This document shows positions 26,757 to 35,583 of a stretch of DNA of 64,000 nucleotides, piece by piece. The notes beneath the pieces are model-generated. The model did not search any database, had not been told where the DNA came from, and saw only the letters and a list, made by a program, of their open reading frames with translations. This stretch comes from Dielma sp000508965 (lineage in GTDB: Bacteria; Bacillota_I; Bacilli_A; Erysipelotrichales; Erysipelotrichaceae): positions 1 to 64,000 of the forward strand of contig BAHV02000021.1 in NCBI GenBank assembly GCA_000508965.1, given 5' to 3'. Made by a program: the position numbers and the translations under genes. The number at the start of each line of letters is the position of its first letter. The stretch's first letter is position 1.

Positions 26757-28055
26757 CTACGCATTCACCTTTCCAAAAATAACTCTTAGAATCGCGACAA
26801 TTGCCAGCCAGAGTGTTGACCAGTCAGAATGACCCGGAACATAACCAAAATTCAGAAGATATGCAAGAGCAGCACTGCCGCAGATAACCACAATACCCAT
26901 GATGAAGGTAGTAATAATCGTGCCCTTCCAGCCGCCCGTCGAATTGGCAAAAACACCTAATGTACAGCCGCCGAAGAAAAGCGGGATAACACTTGGTATG
27001 GCAATGATGGGTGAACCAAGTGCTGCCAAAATCAATACACCCGTAAACTGTCCTACAACGGTTGTCAGAAAACCAAGCATTGCTGCTGTCGGTGCATATG
27101 ACCAGAATACAGGTGAATCAACGGCCGCAATAGCTCCTGGTACAAGTTTATCCGAAAAGCCTTTAAAAGCCGGTATCAATTCATTCAGGAACATGCGTAC
27201 ACCTGACAGCAGAATATATACGCCAACCGCCATTGTAAAGCCCTGATTCATACCATATAAAATCCAATTGGTTGCACCGGATTTAGCCGCAACGATCTCT
27301 TCTCCGCAGATCAGGATAATACCGACATAAATAATCCCCATAATTATGCTGTATGCTACAACTGAATCCTTGAAAATTGACAACCATCCCGGCAGGTCCA
27401 GATCTTCAGCACTTTGCTCTTTTTTGCCGAACAGCTTTGAAAGCTGAATTGTGATGATACCTGAAATACATAAATTATGTCCCAATGTCAGCGGTGTATC
27501 GCCAAGTAAAGGGGTCAGGAATCGTCTCAGCAGCGATGGGAACAGCCACCAATAAATACCGCAGGCAGCTACTGCACTGATAAATAACGTTGTACCTGTG
27601 AAACCACACATGCGGTACAAAAAGAATGTAATAAAAGCACTGTCACAATATGCTACATGACCTGTTAAAAATATCGTTTTGATGGGTGTAAATTTAGCCA
27701 GCAAAAGATTAACTATCCATGCGGTAATCATCACCATCCCCACATTTCCCATACCGATAACCGCTAGTTCATCAATATAAGCATAGACTGCCGTCCACAT
27801 ATCGGTACTTACACCCTGAATCCCCATTCGGACTGTAAATAATTCAATCACCGCCTGAGAAGCATTTTTCAGCTGCCCTGAACCAACGCTCAAAATCATC
27901 ATACCAACGATTGTTTTAATTACCGAAACAACTGTACTCTTAGCATCCTTTTTCTGAAAAATACAGCCAAGCAATACAACTAAAGCCATAAAATATGCTG
28001 GTGTCTGAAATATTTGTCCTGTGAAAAAATCCAGTATCGATTTTAATAGTTCCAT
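26757..28055 (-). CDS. PTS system ascorbate-family IIC permease (UlaA/SgaT-like)
   Basis: A 432-residue permease with about 11 helices of the EIIC-SgaT/UlaA family (FFTGQIFQTPAYFMALVVLL at the N-terminus, GLIVG-type core replaced by VGMMILSVGSGQ). Family members take up L-ascorbate or related sugar acids with phosphorylation by IIB. A GGGAGGT site precedes the ATG, 13 bases after the IIB gene. The partner IIA is not a separate gene in this operon. Confidence 0.87.
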   Translation of the reverse strand: MELLKSILDFFTGQIFQTPAYFMALVVLLGCIFQKKDAKSTVVSVIKTIVGMMILSVGSGQLKNASQAVIELFTVRMGIQGVSTDMWTAVYAYIDELAVIGMGNVGMVMITAWIVNLLLAKFTPIKTIFLTGHVAYCDSAFITFFLYRMCGFTGTTLFISAVAACGIYWWLFPSLLRRFLTPLLGDTPLTLGHNLCISGIITIQLSKLFGKKEQSAEDLDLPGWLSIFKDSVVAYSIIMGIIYVGIILICGEEIVAAKSGATNWILYGMNQGFTMAVGVYILLSGVRMFLNELIPAFKGFSDKLVPGAIAAVDSPVFWSYAPTAAMLGFLTTVVGQFTGVLILAALGSPIIAIPSVIPLFFGGCTLGVFANSTGGWKGTIITTFIMGIVVICGSAALAYLLNFGYVPGHSDWSTLWLAIVAILRVIFGKVNA

Positions 28056-28068
28056 GTTCTACCTCCCT

Positions 28069-28362
28069 TTATAGCAGATACTCTCTGGTCAATTCCTCCA
28101 GTTTTCCTAAATCAAAATAATTGACAACGGGTACAACGATCGTCTCTGCACCCTTTAATGCATCCTGTACTTGTGATACCAATGCTGTACTTGTATAAAT
28201 TGCATTAAGATCATTCTTCATCCCGGTAATGCTTGAAATATCATAGACCTCTACCTCTGCATCAAGATTCATTTTCTTGAACACTGAATCTAAATTCATT
28301 TTAAGCATCAGTGAGCTGCCAGCTCCGAATGTACAGCAAACACCAATTTTATATTTAACCAT
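28069..28362 (-). CDS. PTS system IIB component (UlaB-like)
   Basis: A 97-residue cytosolic protein with the phospho-cysteine loop GVCCTFGAGSSLM near residue 8, typical of lactose/ascorbate-type IIB. It overlaps the aldolase gene by 8 bases and has a strong GGAGGTGAT site. It passes phosphate to the sugar during transport by the IIC at 26757-28055. Confidence 0.88.
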   Translation of the reverse strand: MVKYKIGVCCTFGAGSSLMLKMNLDSVFKKMNLDAEVEVYDISSITGMKNDLNAIYTSTALVSQVQDALKGAETIVVPVVNYFDLGKLEELTREYLL

Positions 28363-28963
28363 AATTGATCACCTCCCAATTTTTAATATCCTTTACCTTC
28401 CCAATCGCTAAAGCATGAAGATAGCTTTCACTGATTGCCTCTACAAATTCAACTGTTTCCAAGCATTCTTTAATCGTTTTGCCAACACAGATCAATCCGT
28501 GATTTTCTAATAAAACAGCATTTTTATTTCCTAGATAACGGATAATTTTTTCATTGCATGCCGGTGAATCAGGAAATTCAAACGGTGCCAATTCCACACT
28601 TCCCTTACAATGAAATTTCATTCCATATAAAATAAAGGGTATTCCTTGGCCTGCCAGAGCAAGAGCTGTTGCATATCTTGAATGGGTATGAATAATACAA
28701 TTCACATCTTCTCGCTGCTGATAAATATTTAAGTGGAAATACGTATCTCTTGAGCTTGGTGAGGGCTGTGAAACATATGTACCATCAGCTTTAACAATAT
28801 TAAGCTTATTGTCAGTCAGCTCATCATAAGACAGTTTACTTGGACTCATTAAAATCTGTTTATTATCCAATCTTATTGAAATACTGCCTTTGTTTACCCC
28901 GTCGCTCACCAATTTTTGCTGTTTAAGAAACTTAGCAGCTGCAATTAATTCTTTACTGTTCAC
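28355..28963 (-). CDS. Class II aldolase/adducin family protein (AraD/UlaF-like)
   Basis: About 202 residues. The chosen start is GTG at 28963 (VNSKELIAAAKF), behind AGAGGAAAG; it overlaps the regulator stop by 11 bases. The zinc ligands are seen in CIIHTHSRYATALA (HxH) and LLENHGLICVG. The stretch HTHSRYATALALAGQGIP closely resembles L-ribulose-5-phosphate 4-epimerase (AraD, UlaF). The protein is about 30 residues shorter than AraD, so aldolase activity cannot be excluded. It fits a pentulose-phosphate step after lactone opening. Confidence 0.82.
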   Translation of the reverse strand: MNSKELIAAAKFLKQQKLVSDGVNKGSISIRLDNKQILMSPSKLSYDELTDNKLNIVKADGTYVSQPSPSSRDTYFHLNIYQQREDVNCIIHTHSRYATALALAGQGIPFILYGMKFHCKGSVELAPFEFPDSPACNEKIIRYLGNKNAVLLENHGLICVGKTIKECLETVEFVEAISESYLHALAIGKVKDIKNWEVINYG

Positions 28964-31067
28964 TTTTTTCTTTCCTCTTTTCTTCAATAAAATCAATGAT
29001 CTCATCTGCTGTCTTGGCACTTCTGAAGAAGCCAATATTTAAAGGATCGTTTAAAACCTGTGAGAGATCCTGCAAAGCCGTAAGATGCGATGTATTGTCT
29101 ATTGATGATAACGCAAATAATAAATCTACCGGATCATTTTCCGGATGCCCGAACACAACCGGTTCTTTTAATCTAAGAATACTGATACCTACCTTGTAAG
29201 CATCTTTACCGCTTCTTGAATGCGGAAGTGCGATTCCCTTTGAAATGACAATATAGGTACCAATCGTTTTTACTGTGCTGACCATACTTTCTATATATTC
29301 ATCACCTACACAGCCATTTTCTTTCAGCAAACGTCCCGCCTCTCTAACTGCCTGTTCCCAATCCATTGCCCGATAATCAAGCTCAATCATATTCCGGCTA
29401 ACCACATCTTTAAGCATCAGCTCCCCTTCCTTTCCTTTCCTATTTTTAAATTTAATGTTGAATTCATCACTTAATTCCTTTATAAGTTTATCTTCCTGAT
29501 AGAAGCTTCCATATTTATTCAATACTTTTAAAAATTTACTTTCATCAAGCTGCAGCCATCCACGCTGACGATTAAACAACTTATCAAGCTTTCTAGCATC
29601 TTCTTTTGTTATGAAAGGTGAGACTTTAACACATTCGATCTCTTCGCTAAACAAATCTAAATCAATAGTAGAAACGATAGCATCAATATTATAATGAGTC
29701 AGTGTATCTTTTAATTCGTAGAGTGCGATTGTTTTAATAATGTTGACCTCATAGAGTGAAGAGAGTTTAGTTGTCAGCAGATAAGAGGTGCCGATGCCGG
29801 AATCACAGACTATTACAATATTGGGATAATGATTTCCTTGATAATTTTTTGTTTCCATAATAGGTATAAAATGAATGGCAATATAGCCAATTTCATCTTC
29901 AGATACCTTCATGCCAATGATTTCTTCCAGAATATTGATGCTGTTATTTACTGCACGAAATACTGTAGAATACTTTGTTTTAATTTCAGACAACAGAGGG
30001 TTTACAAGCTCAATATGATTTTGTATACGATAAATTGCCGGTTTCAAATGGAATATCAGATTCTTGTAAGCTGTTGAATCATGAGATAATGCAAGTTTTA
30101 AATCTTGATTGATGGCATCGATGAGTCTGCATACGATCCATTGAATTTCAGCATAGTTGTATTCATCACTCTTCACAGACATTACACTCACCCCATTTAG
30201 CAGCAAGTATGACAGGTAGCTTATTTCATCAAGCGGTATATGAATACCTAGTTTCTCAGAGAGTGAGATCAGCATACTGCCCATAATTTTAAACTCATTT
30301 GTTCCGCGTATACTATCCTGCTGTAAAGAAGTTAGATTAATATATTTACCCATTTTCATCCTAGCTAATGAAAATTCAATGCATGATATAATATAGAGGA
30401 ATGAATTTTCCGTAGGTCTTTTATCAAGTGAATTAATACATTCATGCATAGCATCGTAGATCATTTCAATTTCATAATCATCCCAATACTTAATAAAGTG
30501 ATTGCATATACTAGCAAGCCGGTATTTATCAAGACTCATCACACATTGACTATCTGCATTTTTCATATAAATTTCCAAAGCCTGTGTCCGAATCGCTTTT
30601 TCTTCTCCGGACAGTTTCATGCCATATCGCGAATTAGCGATGATTTGTATAGGAATCTCGGTTAAAGTATTCCTTAATTTCTTAATATCATTGAGAATCG
30701 TATTACGGCTGATATTCAAACTCTCTGCTAATGTAGAAATCGTTGTATAGCCTTGTTTCAGAGCCAAAATACTGAATAAGAATTCAAGTCTGCCCTCAGG
30801 AGAAAGAATATTCAAATACAGGTCAAATTCGTAAATCATCTGATTGATTTTCTGAATTGTGACGGCATTTTTATTGATGTAGCAGCCTTTTTTACTGGCA
30901 TGAAATAATGATTCGATATTACGGTATAATAATTCATCATCGATCGTATTCAAATCATTTTGTATAGTTCGCTGACTTACGGTGAACATTGCTGCCAGTT
31001 CAGAAACAGTACTGGGTTCCGGACTGTCCTTAATCACCTTCAAGATTTCAATCTGCCGAGTATTCAC
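28953..31067 (-). CDS. PRD-containing transcriptional regulator with EIIB and EIIA domains
   Basis: A 704-residue MtlR/LicR-type regulator. Order: HTH_11 (about 1-60), a second HTH (about 90-145), two PRD domains (about 190-405), an EIIB domain with Cys in VCDSGIGTSYL (about 412-490) and a fructose/mannitol-type EIIA with phospho-His in GIALPHSRSG (about 560-700). The start is GTG at 31067 with a perfect AAGGAGGT site. It is the first gene of the seven-gene operon; an 18-bp dyad at 31162-31179 is a probable operator. Because no separate IIA exists in the operon, its EIIA may also feed transport. Confidence 0.9.
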   Translation of the reverse strand: MNTRQIEILKVIKDSPEPSTVSELAAMFTVSQRTIQNDLNTIDDELLYRNIESLFHASKKGCYINKNAVTIQKINQMIYEFDLYLNILSPEGRLEFLFSILALKQGYTTISTLAESLNISRNTILNDIKKLRNTLTEIPIQIIANSRYGMKLSGEEKAIRTQALEIYMKNADSQCVMSLDKYRLASICNHFIKYWDDYEIEMIYDAMHECINSLDKRPTENSFLYIISCIEFSLARMKMGKYINLTSLQQDSIRGTNEFKIMGSMLISLSEKLGIHIPLDEISYLSYLLLNGVSVMSVKSDEYNYAEIQWIVCRLIDAINQDLKLALSHDSTAYKNLIFHLKPAIYRIQNHIELVNPLLSEIKTKYSTVFRAVNNSINILEEIIGMKVSEDEIGYIAIHFIPIMETKNYQGNHYPNIVIVCDSGIGTSYLLTTKLSSLYEVNIIKTIALYELKDTLTHYNIDAIVSTIDLDLFSEEIECVKVSPFITKEDARKLDKLFNRQRGWLQLDESKFLKVLNKYGSFYQEDKLIKELSDEFNIKFKNRKGKEGELMLKDVVSRNMIELDYRAMDWEQAVREAGRLLKENGCVGDEYIESMVSTVKTIGTYIVISKGIALPHSRSGKDAYKVGISILRLKEPVVFGHPENDPVDLLFALSSIDNTSHLTALQDLSQVLNDPLNIGFFRSAKTADEIIDFIEEKRKEKSEQ

Positions 31068-31161
31068 GTTATACCTCCTTTGTATGTTTTTCTCTTCTCA
31101 AAGTATCGCTTTCTACAATTAAATGTTAACACCGTGTTTTAAGAAGCAGAAGACCAAAGCT

Positions 31162-31179
31162 TTGCATAAACTTACGCAA
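31162..31179. promoter_or_regulatory. Dyad operator upstream of the PRD regulator
   Basis: TTGCATAA-AC-TTACGCAA, eight-base arms with one mismatch, 95 bases before the GTG start. It is probably the binding site of the PRD regulator itself or of a LacI/CcpA-like factor. Confidence 0.45.
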
Positions 31180-31272
31180 AAAAATATAATATCAATATAT
31201 AAATCATATACTAAATATTTCAGTGATGATTTTGGTAATTTTTTCCTTTTTTATCATCATAGTTAAGCAAAT

Positions 31273-31302
31273 AAAAAAACTCACCGTTTTATAACAGTGA
31301 GT
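31273..31302 (-). terminator. Terminator of the second tRNA-Glu
   Basis: ACTCACcGTT pairs with AACaGTGAGT around a short loop; on the minus strand it is followed by seven Ts. Confidence 0.85.
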
Positions 31303-31313
31303 ATCTTTTTTAT

Positions 31314-31389
31314 TGGTGACTCGTACGGGATTCGAACCCGTGAATGCTTGCGTGAAAGGCAAGTGAGTTAACCGTTTCTCCAACGAGCC
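31314..31389 (-). tRNA. tRNA-Glu (anticodon TTC), second copy
   Basis: Identical over all 76 bases, including CCA, to the tRNA-Glu at 20407-20482. It is monocistronic, with its own promoter and terminator. Confidence 0.97.
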
Positions 31390-31417
31390 AGAACTGCATT
31401 ATCAGCAGTGCTTTTAG

Positions 31418-31447
31418 ATTATAGCAAATACCCATAGATGCCGTCAA
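31418..31447 (-). promoter_or_regulatory. Promoter of the second tRNA-Glu
   Basis: On the minus strand, -35 TTGACG (31442-31447), an 18-base spacer ending in TGC, and -10 TATAAT (31418-31423). Confidence 0.75.
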
Positions 31448-31517
31448 TACTTTTTTTTAATTTAAGCTTACTTTCCTGAACAAATCAATTGTTTAAATAG
31501 TGAAACAGCCATCAGAT

Positions 31518-32882
31518 TCATTTACTTTCGGCTATCTGCGGCAATGCCCTGCTTACCTTTTGCTTCCACACACCACTGATGAACCGCAGAATAAACACAC
31601 CGGCTCGAATCAATTCATCGGCTGCCATCGCAATCCAGATGCCGACCAATCCCCAGCCCCATTGCACACCTAACAGATAACCGACTCCCACAGCAATTCC
31701 CCATGCTGACAGCACACCGGCAATAACCGGCACCTTCACATCATAGGTCGCAACTAACGCGCGGGTCATTGCAATGTTCACTGACCGGCCTACCTCTAAG
31801 GCAAACTCCACAAAAACGATCTGTTTCGCCAATGCGAGTATTTGTGGATCATTCGTAAATATGCCAAAAATCAAATCGGAATTAAAATAAATAACGCCCG
31901 TTAAGCCAACCGACACCGCAATCGAAATAAATACACAGTTCCATACTTTGCGGCCAACCTCATTCAGCCGCCCGGCACCTACTAAATAACCGATGATAAT
32001 CTGGGTAGCCTGGGCAATCGCCATAGAATAAATATAAGCTACATTCGCCATCATACTGCAATACACCTTTGTCGCAATCACTGCCGTACCCATCATATTG
32101 ATAAATTTCATGATGATTGTCTGTGATAAATTATAAGACAATGCCTCCGCACCTGAAGGCAGTGATATATACAGCAGCTTTTTACATGTCTCAACAGGGA
32201 AAGGCTTTAAATAAGACAGCTTCAGCTCAGCATAGCCTCTAAAACGAAACAGCATAAATACCAAGGCCAAACCGATCAGCTTACTGAAATTAGTTGAAAT
32301 CGCCGCCCCTACAATTCCTAGTCTTGGGAAAAAGAAATAGCCATTGATCAGCAACGCATTACCGATGATATTTAACAGATTCATTATCACCGAAATAGTC
32401 ATGACTTGCTTCATCAATGCATAACTGCGCAAAATTGCTGAGAACGTTAAATACAATCCCTGTACCAAAATAAAGCTGCCGACAATCAAAAGATAAGAAG
32501 CCGCTTCATTGAAAATTTCTTCCGGTATTGAAAGCAGCTGAAAGACAGGCTTATAAAACAGAAACAAAACAACCGTGAGAGCAGCACTGAAAAAGCCCAT
32601 AACGGCCAGGGACACATTGCATACTTCAGAAACCTTATGCTCATCCTTAGCACCAATATATTGCGAAATCATGATTGTTATACCGACACTTGTCATATTT
32701 AAAACAATGATAATCAAATTCATAATCTGATTGCCATTACCAATTGCTGCCACTGAATTTTGTGAAAACTGGGACAGCATGATCTGATCGACATTACCAA
32801 CCAGCATCTGCAGCAAGAGTTCGATAAAAATCGGCACCGACATCATAAAAACTTTACGTGAATCATATTTTTCTGACAGCAT
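31518..32882 (-). CDS. MATE-family multidrug/metabolite exporter
   Basis: About 454 residues with 12 predicted helices in two MatE repeats (VFMMSVPIFIELLLQMLVGNVDQIMLSQ at the start is split by the usual first loop; QATQIIIGYLVGAG opens the second half). The ATG at 32882 (MLSEKYDSRK) has an AAAGGGGA site. MATE proteins export cationic drugs or metabolites with Na+ or H+ exchange. It lies 89 bases after the asparaginase gene and is probably a separate unit. Confidence 0.88.
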   Translation of the reverse strand: MLSEKYDSRKVFMMSVPIFIELLLQMLVGNVDQIMLSQFSQNSVAAIGNGNQIMNLIIIVLNMTSVGITIMISQYIGAKDEHKVSEVCNVSLAVMGFFSAALTVVLFLFYKPVFQLLSIPEEIFNEAASYLLIVGSFILVQGLYLTFSAILRSYALMKQVMTISVIMNLLNIIGNALLINGYFFFPRLGIVGAAISTNFSKLIGLALVFMLFRFRGYAELKLSYLKPFPVETCKKLLYISLPSGAEALSYNLSQTIIMKFINMMGTAVIATKVYCSMMANVAYIYSMAIAQATQIIIGYLVGAGRLNEVGRKVWNCVFISIAVSVGLTGVIYFNSDLIFGIFTNDPQILALAKQIVFVEFALEVGRSVNIAMTRALVATYDVKVPVIAGVLSAWGIAVGVGYLLGVQWGWGLVGIWIAMAADELIRAGVFILRFISGVWKQKVSRALPQIAESK

Positions 32883-32971
32883 AAACAAGTCCCCTTTGCA
32901 TTAAACATGTTTATGATACAGCAATTTCACTAAATGTAAATATACAATTCAGATGATAACGCTAACACTTT

Positions 32972-33961
32972 TTAAAGGCTTACTTCGCCTACATAATTCA
33001 CTTCAAAAATAGCCTTCACCACCTGCGGATCTAAGGTTTTGCCAAGCGCCCACATCAGTTTTGTAACCGCTGCTTCACTTGTCATGTCAAAGCCTTGAAT
33101 CACACCTTGCTTCAGCACCTTCTGACCTGTCTGGTAGATGGAAAAATCACTTCGCTCATACAAGCATTGGGAACATACCACAACACTGATGCCATGATCT
33201 ACCAATAACTGCAGCTTAGCAATTAAATCACGGCGTATAAAATGCAGTCCTCCGGCACCAAAGGCTTCAATGACAGTACCCTTATAACGCATTGATACAA
33301 GCAAATCAAAAAAGTCAGGATTAAAGCCGGGCGTCAATTTAATTAAAATCACTTCGCTGCATAGATCAGCCTCCAGTTTAAAATCACCGGTACGCTTAGG
33401 AAGCAGTTCACGATGAATGGTTAAACCACGGGCATCAACACAGCCTACAGGTTCACAATTAACACTTTCAAATGCGTCAAAGCCCATCGTTCTTACCTTA
33501 ACGGAACGCGAACCAAGAATTATTTTACGATTAAAAGCGACAAACACACCGCAGCTATCACTGGCAGCCATCGCAATCGCGCAGCGAATATTATCATATC
33601 CATCACTTAACGGATGTGACAAAGGCAGCTGTGATCCTGTCAATACAACGGGAATCGGCAGATTGCGCAGCATAAAACTTAAAGAAGAAGCGGTATAAGC
33701 CATCGTATCCGTACCATGCGTCAGCACGATGCCATCGACCTCATCAACATGAAGGGCAATTTCTCTGGCTATCACCTGCCATTCCTCTGGCTGCATATTA
33801 GAACTATCAATCTTCATCAGGTCAATACAGTCAATGCTTATATCGGATTGCGGCGGCAGAAAATCAAGCAATTGTGAGCTTGTTAGTTCAGGTTCCAGCC
33901 CTTCCTCACCTTTAGCGGATGCGATGGTGCCGCCCGTAGTAATCAATAATAATTTTTTCAT
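32972..33961 (-). CDS. ansA: Type I L-asparaginase
   Basis: A 329-residue cytosolic asparaginase. Both catalytic Thr motifs are intact: TTGGTIAS near residue 9 and LTHGTDTMAYTAS near residue 85, plus the Lys-containing loop further on. It hydrolyses asparagine to aspartate and ammonia. It starts 9 bases after the brnQ stop, with an AAGGAGC site that overlaps the stop, so the two are co-transcribed. Confidence 0.93.
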   Translation of the reverse strand: MKKLLLITTGGTIASAKGEEGLEPELTSSQLLDFLPPQSDISIDCIDLMKIDSSNMQPEEWQVIAREIALHVDEVDGIVLTHGTDTMAYTASSLSFMLRNLPIPVVLTGSQLPLSHPLSDGYDNIRCAIAMAASDSCGVFVAFNRKIILGSRSVKVRTMGFDAFESVNCEPVGCVDARGLTIHRELLPKRTGDFKLEADLCSEVILIKLTPGFNPDFFDLLVSMRYKGTVIEAFGAGGLHFIRRDLIAKLQLLVDHGISVVVCSQCLYERSDFSIYQTGQKVLKQGVIQGFDMTSEAAVTKLMWALGKTLDPQVVKAIFEVNYVGEVSL

Positions 33962-33970
33962 AAATGCTCC

Positions 33971-35290
33971 TTATTTTTTATTTATCAACCGTGCCGGCTT
34001 TTCAGAGTGCATAAAATAACCCATCACACAACCTATAATGGCCGGTATCAGCCAACCCAGACCAAGATTAAACAAAGGCAAAGAAGATGCCCAAGCACTG
34101 ATGCCCGGAAGCAGGATACCCGCATTTTTTAAGCCATCAAGCAAAGAAAATGGAAATACAAAAAGCATACCGCACAGCATGATTCGATTATGATCTTTCA
34201 GCCACGGATCAAGCAATGAAACCACAATCAGCACGACTACGATCGGATATAAAACAATCAATACGGGCAGCACGATTTTAATCAGCATGCTTAAACCCAC
34301 ATTAGAAATCACAAAGGAAAATAAGCATACACCAGCCAATACCCAGCGGTAAGCCAGCTTTGGAAAATGTGAACAAATAAAATCAGCGAAAGAGGTGGAC
34401 AAACCGATGGCTGTAGTAAGACAAGCTAAAATCACCGCAGCGCCAAGAATAAATCCTCCTAAACCACCAAATAAAGTTCGTGAAGCATAGCTCAGCAAAG
34501 CACCGCCATTAGCAAATAAATCCATTGCCGATGTCTGCAGACCGATCAGCGCCAATGCCGCATAAACAAGAATCAGCAGCAGGCCCGCCAGACAGCTGCA
34601 TAAGAATGCCGATTTTACCATGATTTTATGATCAGTAATCTGAAACTGCTTCAATGCCTGATAAACAAGAATGGCAAACACTAAACCGGCAAAACCGTCT
34701 AATGCCAGATACCCCTCAATGATGCCCTTAAACAGCGGAATTTCCAGATACTCACCCCGCGGCATGCCTACACCGCCCAGCGGATTCATTAATGCCGCGA
34801 TGAATAATGCCAGTATGGTAAGCAGCAAAATCGGTGTCAGCACTTTACCGACAATATCAACAATTTTACCCGGTCTAATACTTAAAAGGAAAGTCAGGCC
34901 AAAGAATACTGCAGTAAACAGCACTGAAAAAAGCATTGGTTGATTGTTTATGTAAGGCAGCAGACCAATTTCAAAGGATACCGAACCGCATCTTGGTAAC
35001 GCAAAGAGCGGGCCGATGCATAAATAAACAGCAAAAGACAGAAATAAGGAAAATTTCTTTGACACTCTTGACGCCAGCTCATCCATTGAGGTCCCAGCGA
35101 TAACCACAGCCATAACACCCGCAACCGCAATTCCTACATCACTTAAAACAAAGCCTAAAAGTGCAATCGGCGTACTGCTGCCCGCAAGCTGAGCCATAGC
35201 TGGTGGAAAGATCATATTTCCTGCACCAAAAAAGATAGCAAAAATCATACAGGATAATCCTGCAATTTGTGATAAACTCAATTTTTTCAT
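33971..35290 (-). CDS. brnQ: Branched-chain amino acid transport protein BrnQ
   Basis: A 439-residue, 12-helix protein of the LIVCS family (ISQIAGLSCMIFAIFFGAGN is the diagnostic N-terminal helix, close to MIFPP). The start at 35290 (MKKLSLSQ) has an AGAGAGGGAG site; the longer frame includes unlikely hydrophilic residues. It imports leucine, isoleucine and valine with sodium. The transcript begins near 35443 and would first contain a 30-codon ORF rich in branched-chain residues (35331-35423). Confidence 0.9.
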   Translation of the reverse strand: MKKLSLSQIAGLSCMIFAIFFGAGNMIFPPAMAQLAGSSTPIALLGFVLSDVGIAVAGVMAVVIAGTSMDELASRVSKKFSLFLSFAVYLCIGPLFALPRCGSVSFEIGLLPYINNQPMLFSVLFTAVFFGLTFLLSIRPGKIVDIVGKVLTPILLLTILALFIAALMNPLGGVGMPRGEYLEIPLFKGIIEGYLALDGFAGLVFAILVYQALKQFQITDHKIMVKSAFLCSCLAGLLLILVYAALALIGLQTSAMDLFANGGALLSYASRTLFGGLGGFILGAAVILACLTTAIGLSTSFADFICSHFPKLAYRWVLAGVCLFSFVISNVGLSMLIKIVLPVLIVLYPIVVVLIVVSLLDPWLKDHNRIMLCGMLFVFPFSLLDGLKNAGILLPGISAWASSLPLFNLGLGWLIPAIIGCVMGYFMHSEKPARLINKK

Positions 35291-35330
35291 AATCGTCTCC
35301 CTCTCTTTAAATATAATAATACATTCCAGC

Positions 35331-35423
35331 TCAGAGGCAGACTCGCACAAGAAAAGGATAACAGACGCTGACCGCATGTTTATAAGATATTATTGATAAA
35401 TTTTTATGTAGTTCATGACTCAT
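35331..35423 (-). CDS. Possible brnQ leader peptide
   Basis: A 30-codon frame beginning MSHELHKNLSIISYKH, with a GGAGG box 9 bases upstream, ending 40 bases before brnQ. Ten of 30 residues are Leu, Ile or Val (the end reads AVSVCYPFLVRVCL). An extended -10 lies just upstream, so this would be the first ORF of the brnQ mRNA. A regulatory leader is plausible, but no attenuator hairpin was found. Confidence 0.35.
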   Translation of the reverse strand: MSHELHKNLSIISYKHAVSVCYPFLVRVCL

Positions 35424-35449
35424 GCCATACGTCCTCCGCTTTACTAATC

Positions 35450-35458
35450 ATTATAGCA
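35450..35458 (-). promoter_or_regulatory. Extended -10 promoter of brnQ-ansA
   Basis: TGCTATAAT on the minus strand; the predicted start of transcription near 35443 lies a few bases before the GGAGG of the leader ORF. The -35 is weak. Confidence 0.55.
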
Positions 35459-35552
35459 TAAAAAGTTTCCTATTCACTACAAATCATAATTTTATGTGTG
35501 CTGACAAGGATGTAAAACTATCAGATTTTCTTTAAATTTATGATGAATATGC

Positions 35553-35558
35553 TATGAT
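35553..35558 (+). promoter_or_regulatory. Extended -10 of the MBL hydrolase gene
   Basis: TGC TATGAT on the plus strand, with the predicted RNA start near 35565. This supports the ATG at 35584 as the start codon, because the frame's earlier ATG (35554) lies inside the -10. Confidence 0.5.
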
Positions 35559-35583
35559 AGTACCAAAAGAAATGAGGAATTGT

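Noticed and set aside
35291..35445. T-box riboswitch upstream of brnQ
   Set aside because: No T-box consensus or terminator/antiterminator pair could be found in the leader.
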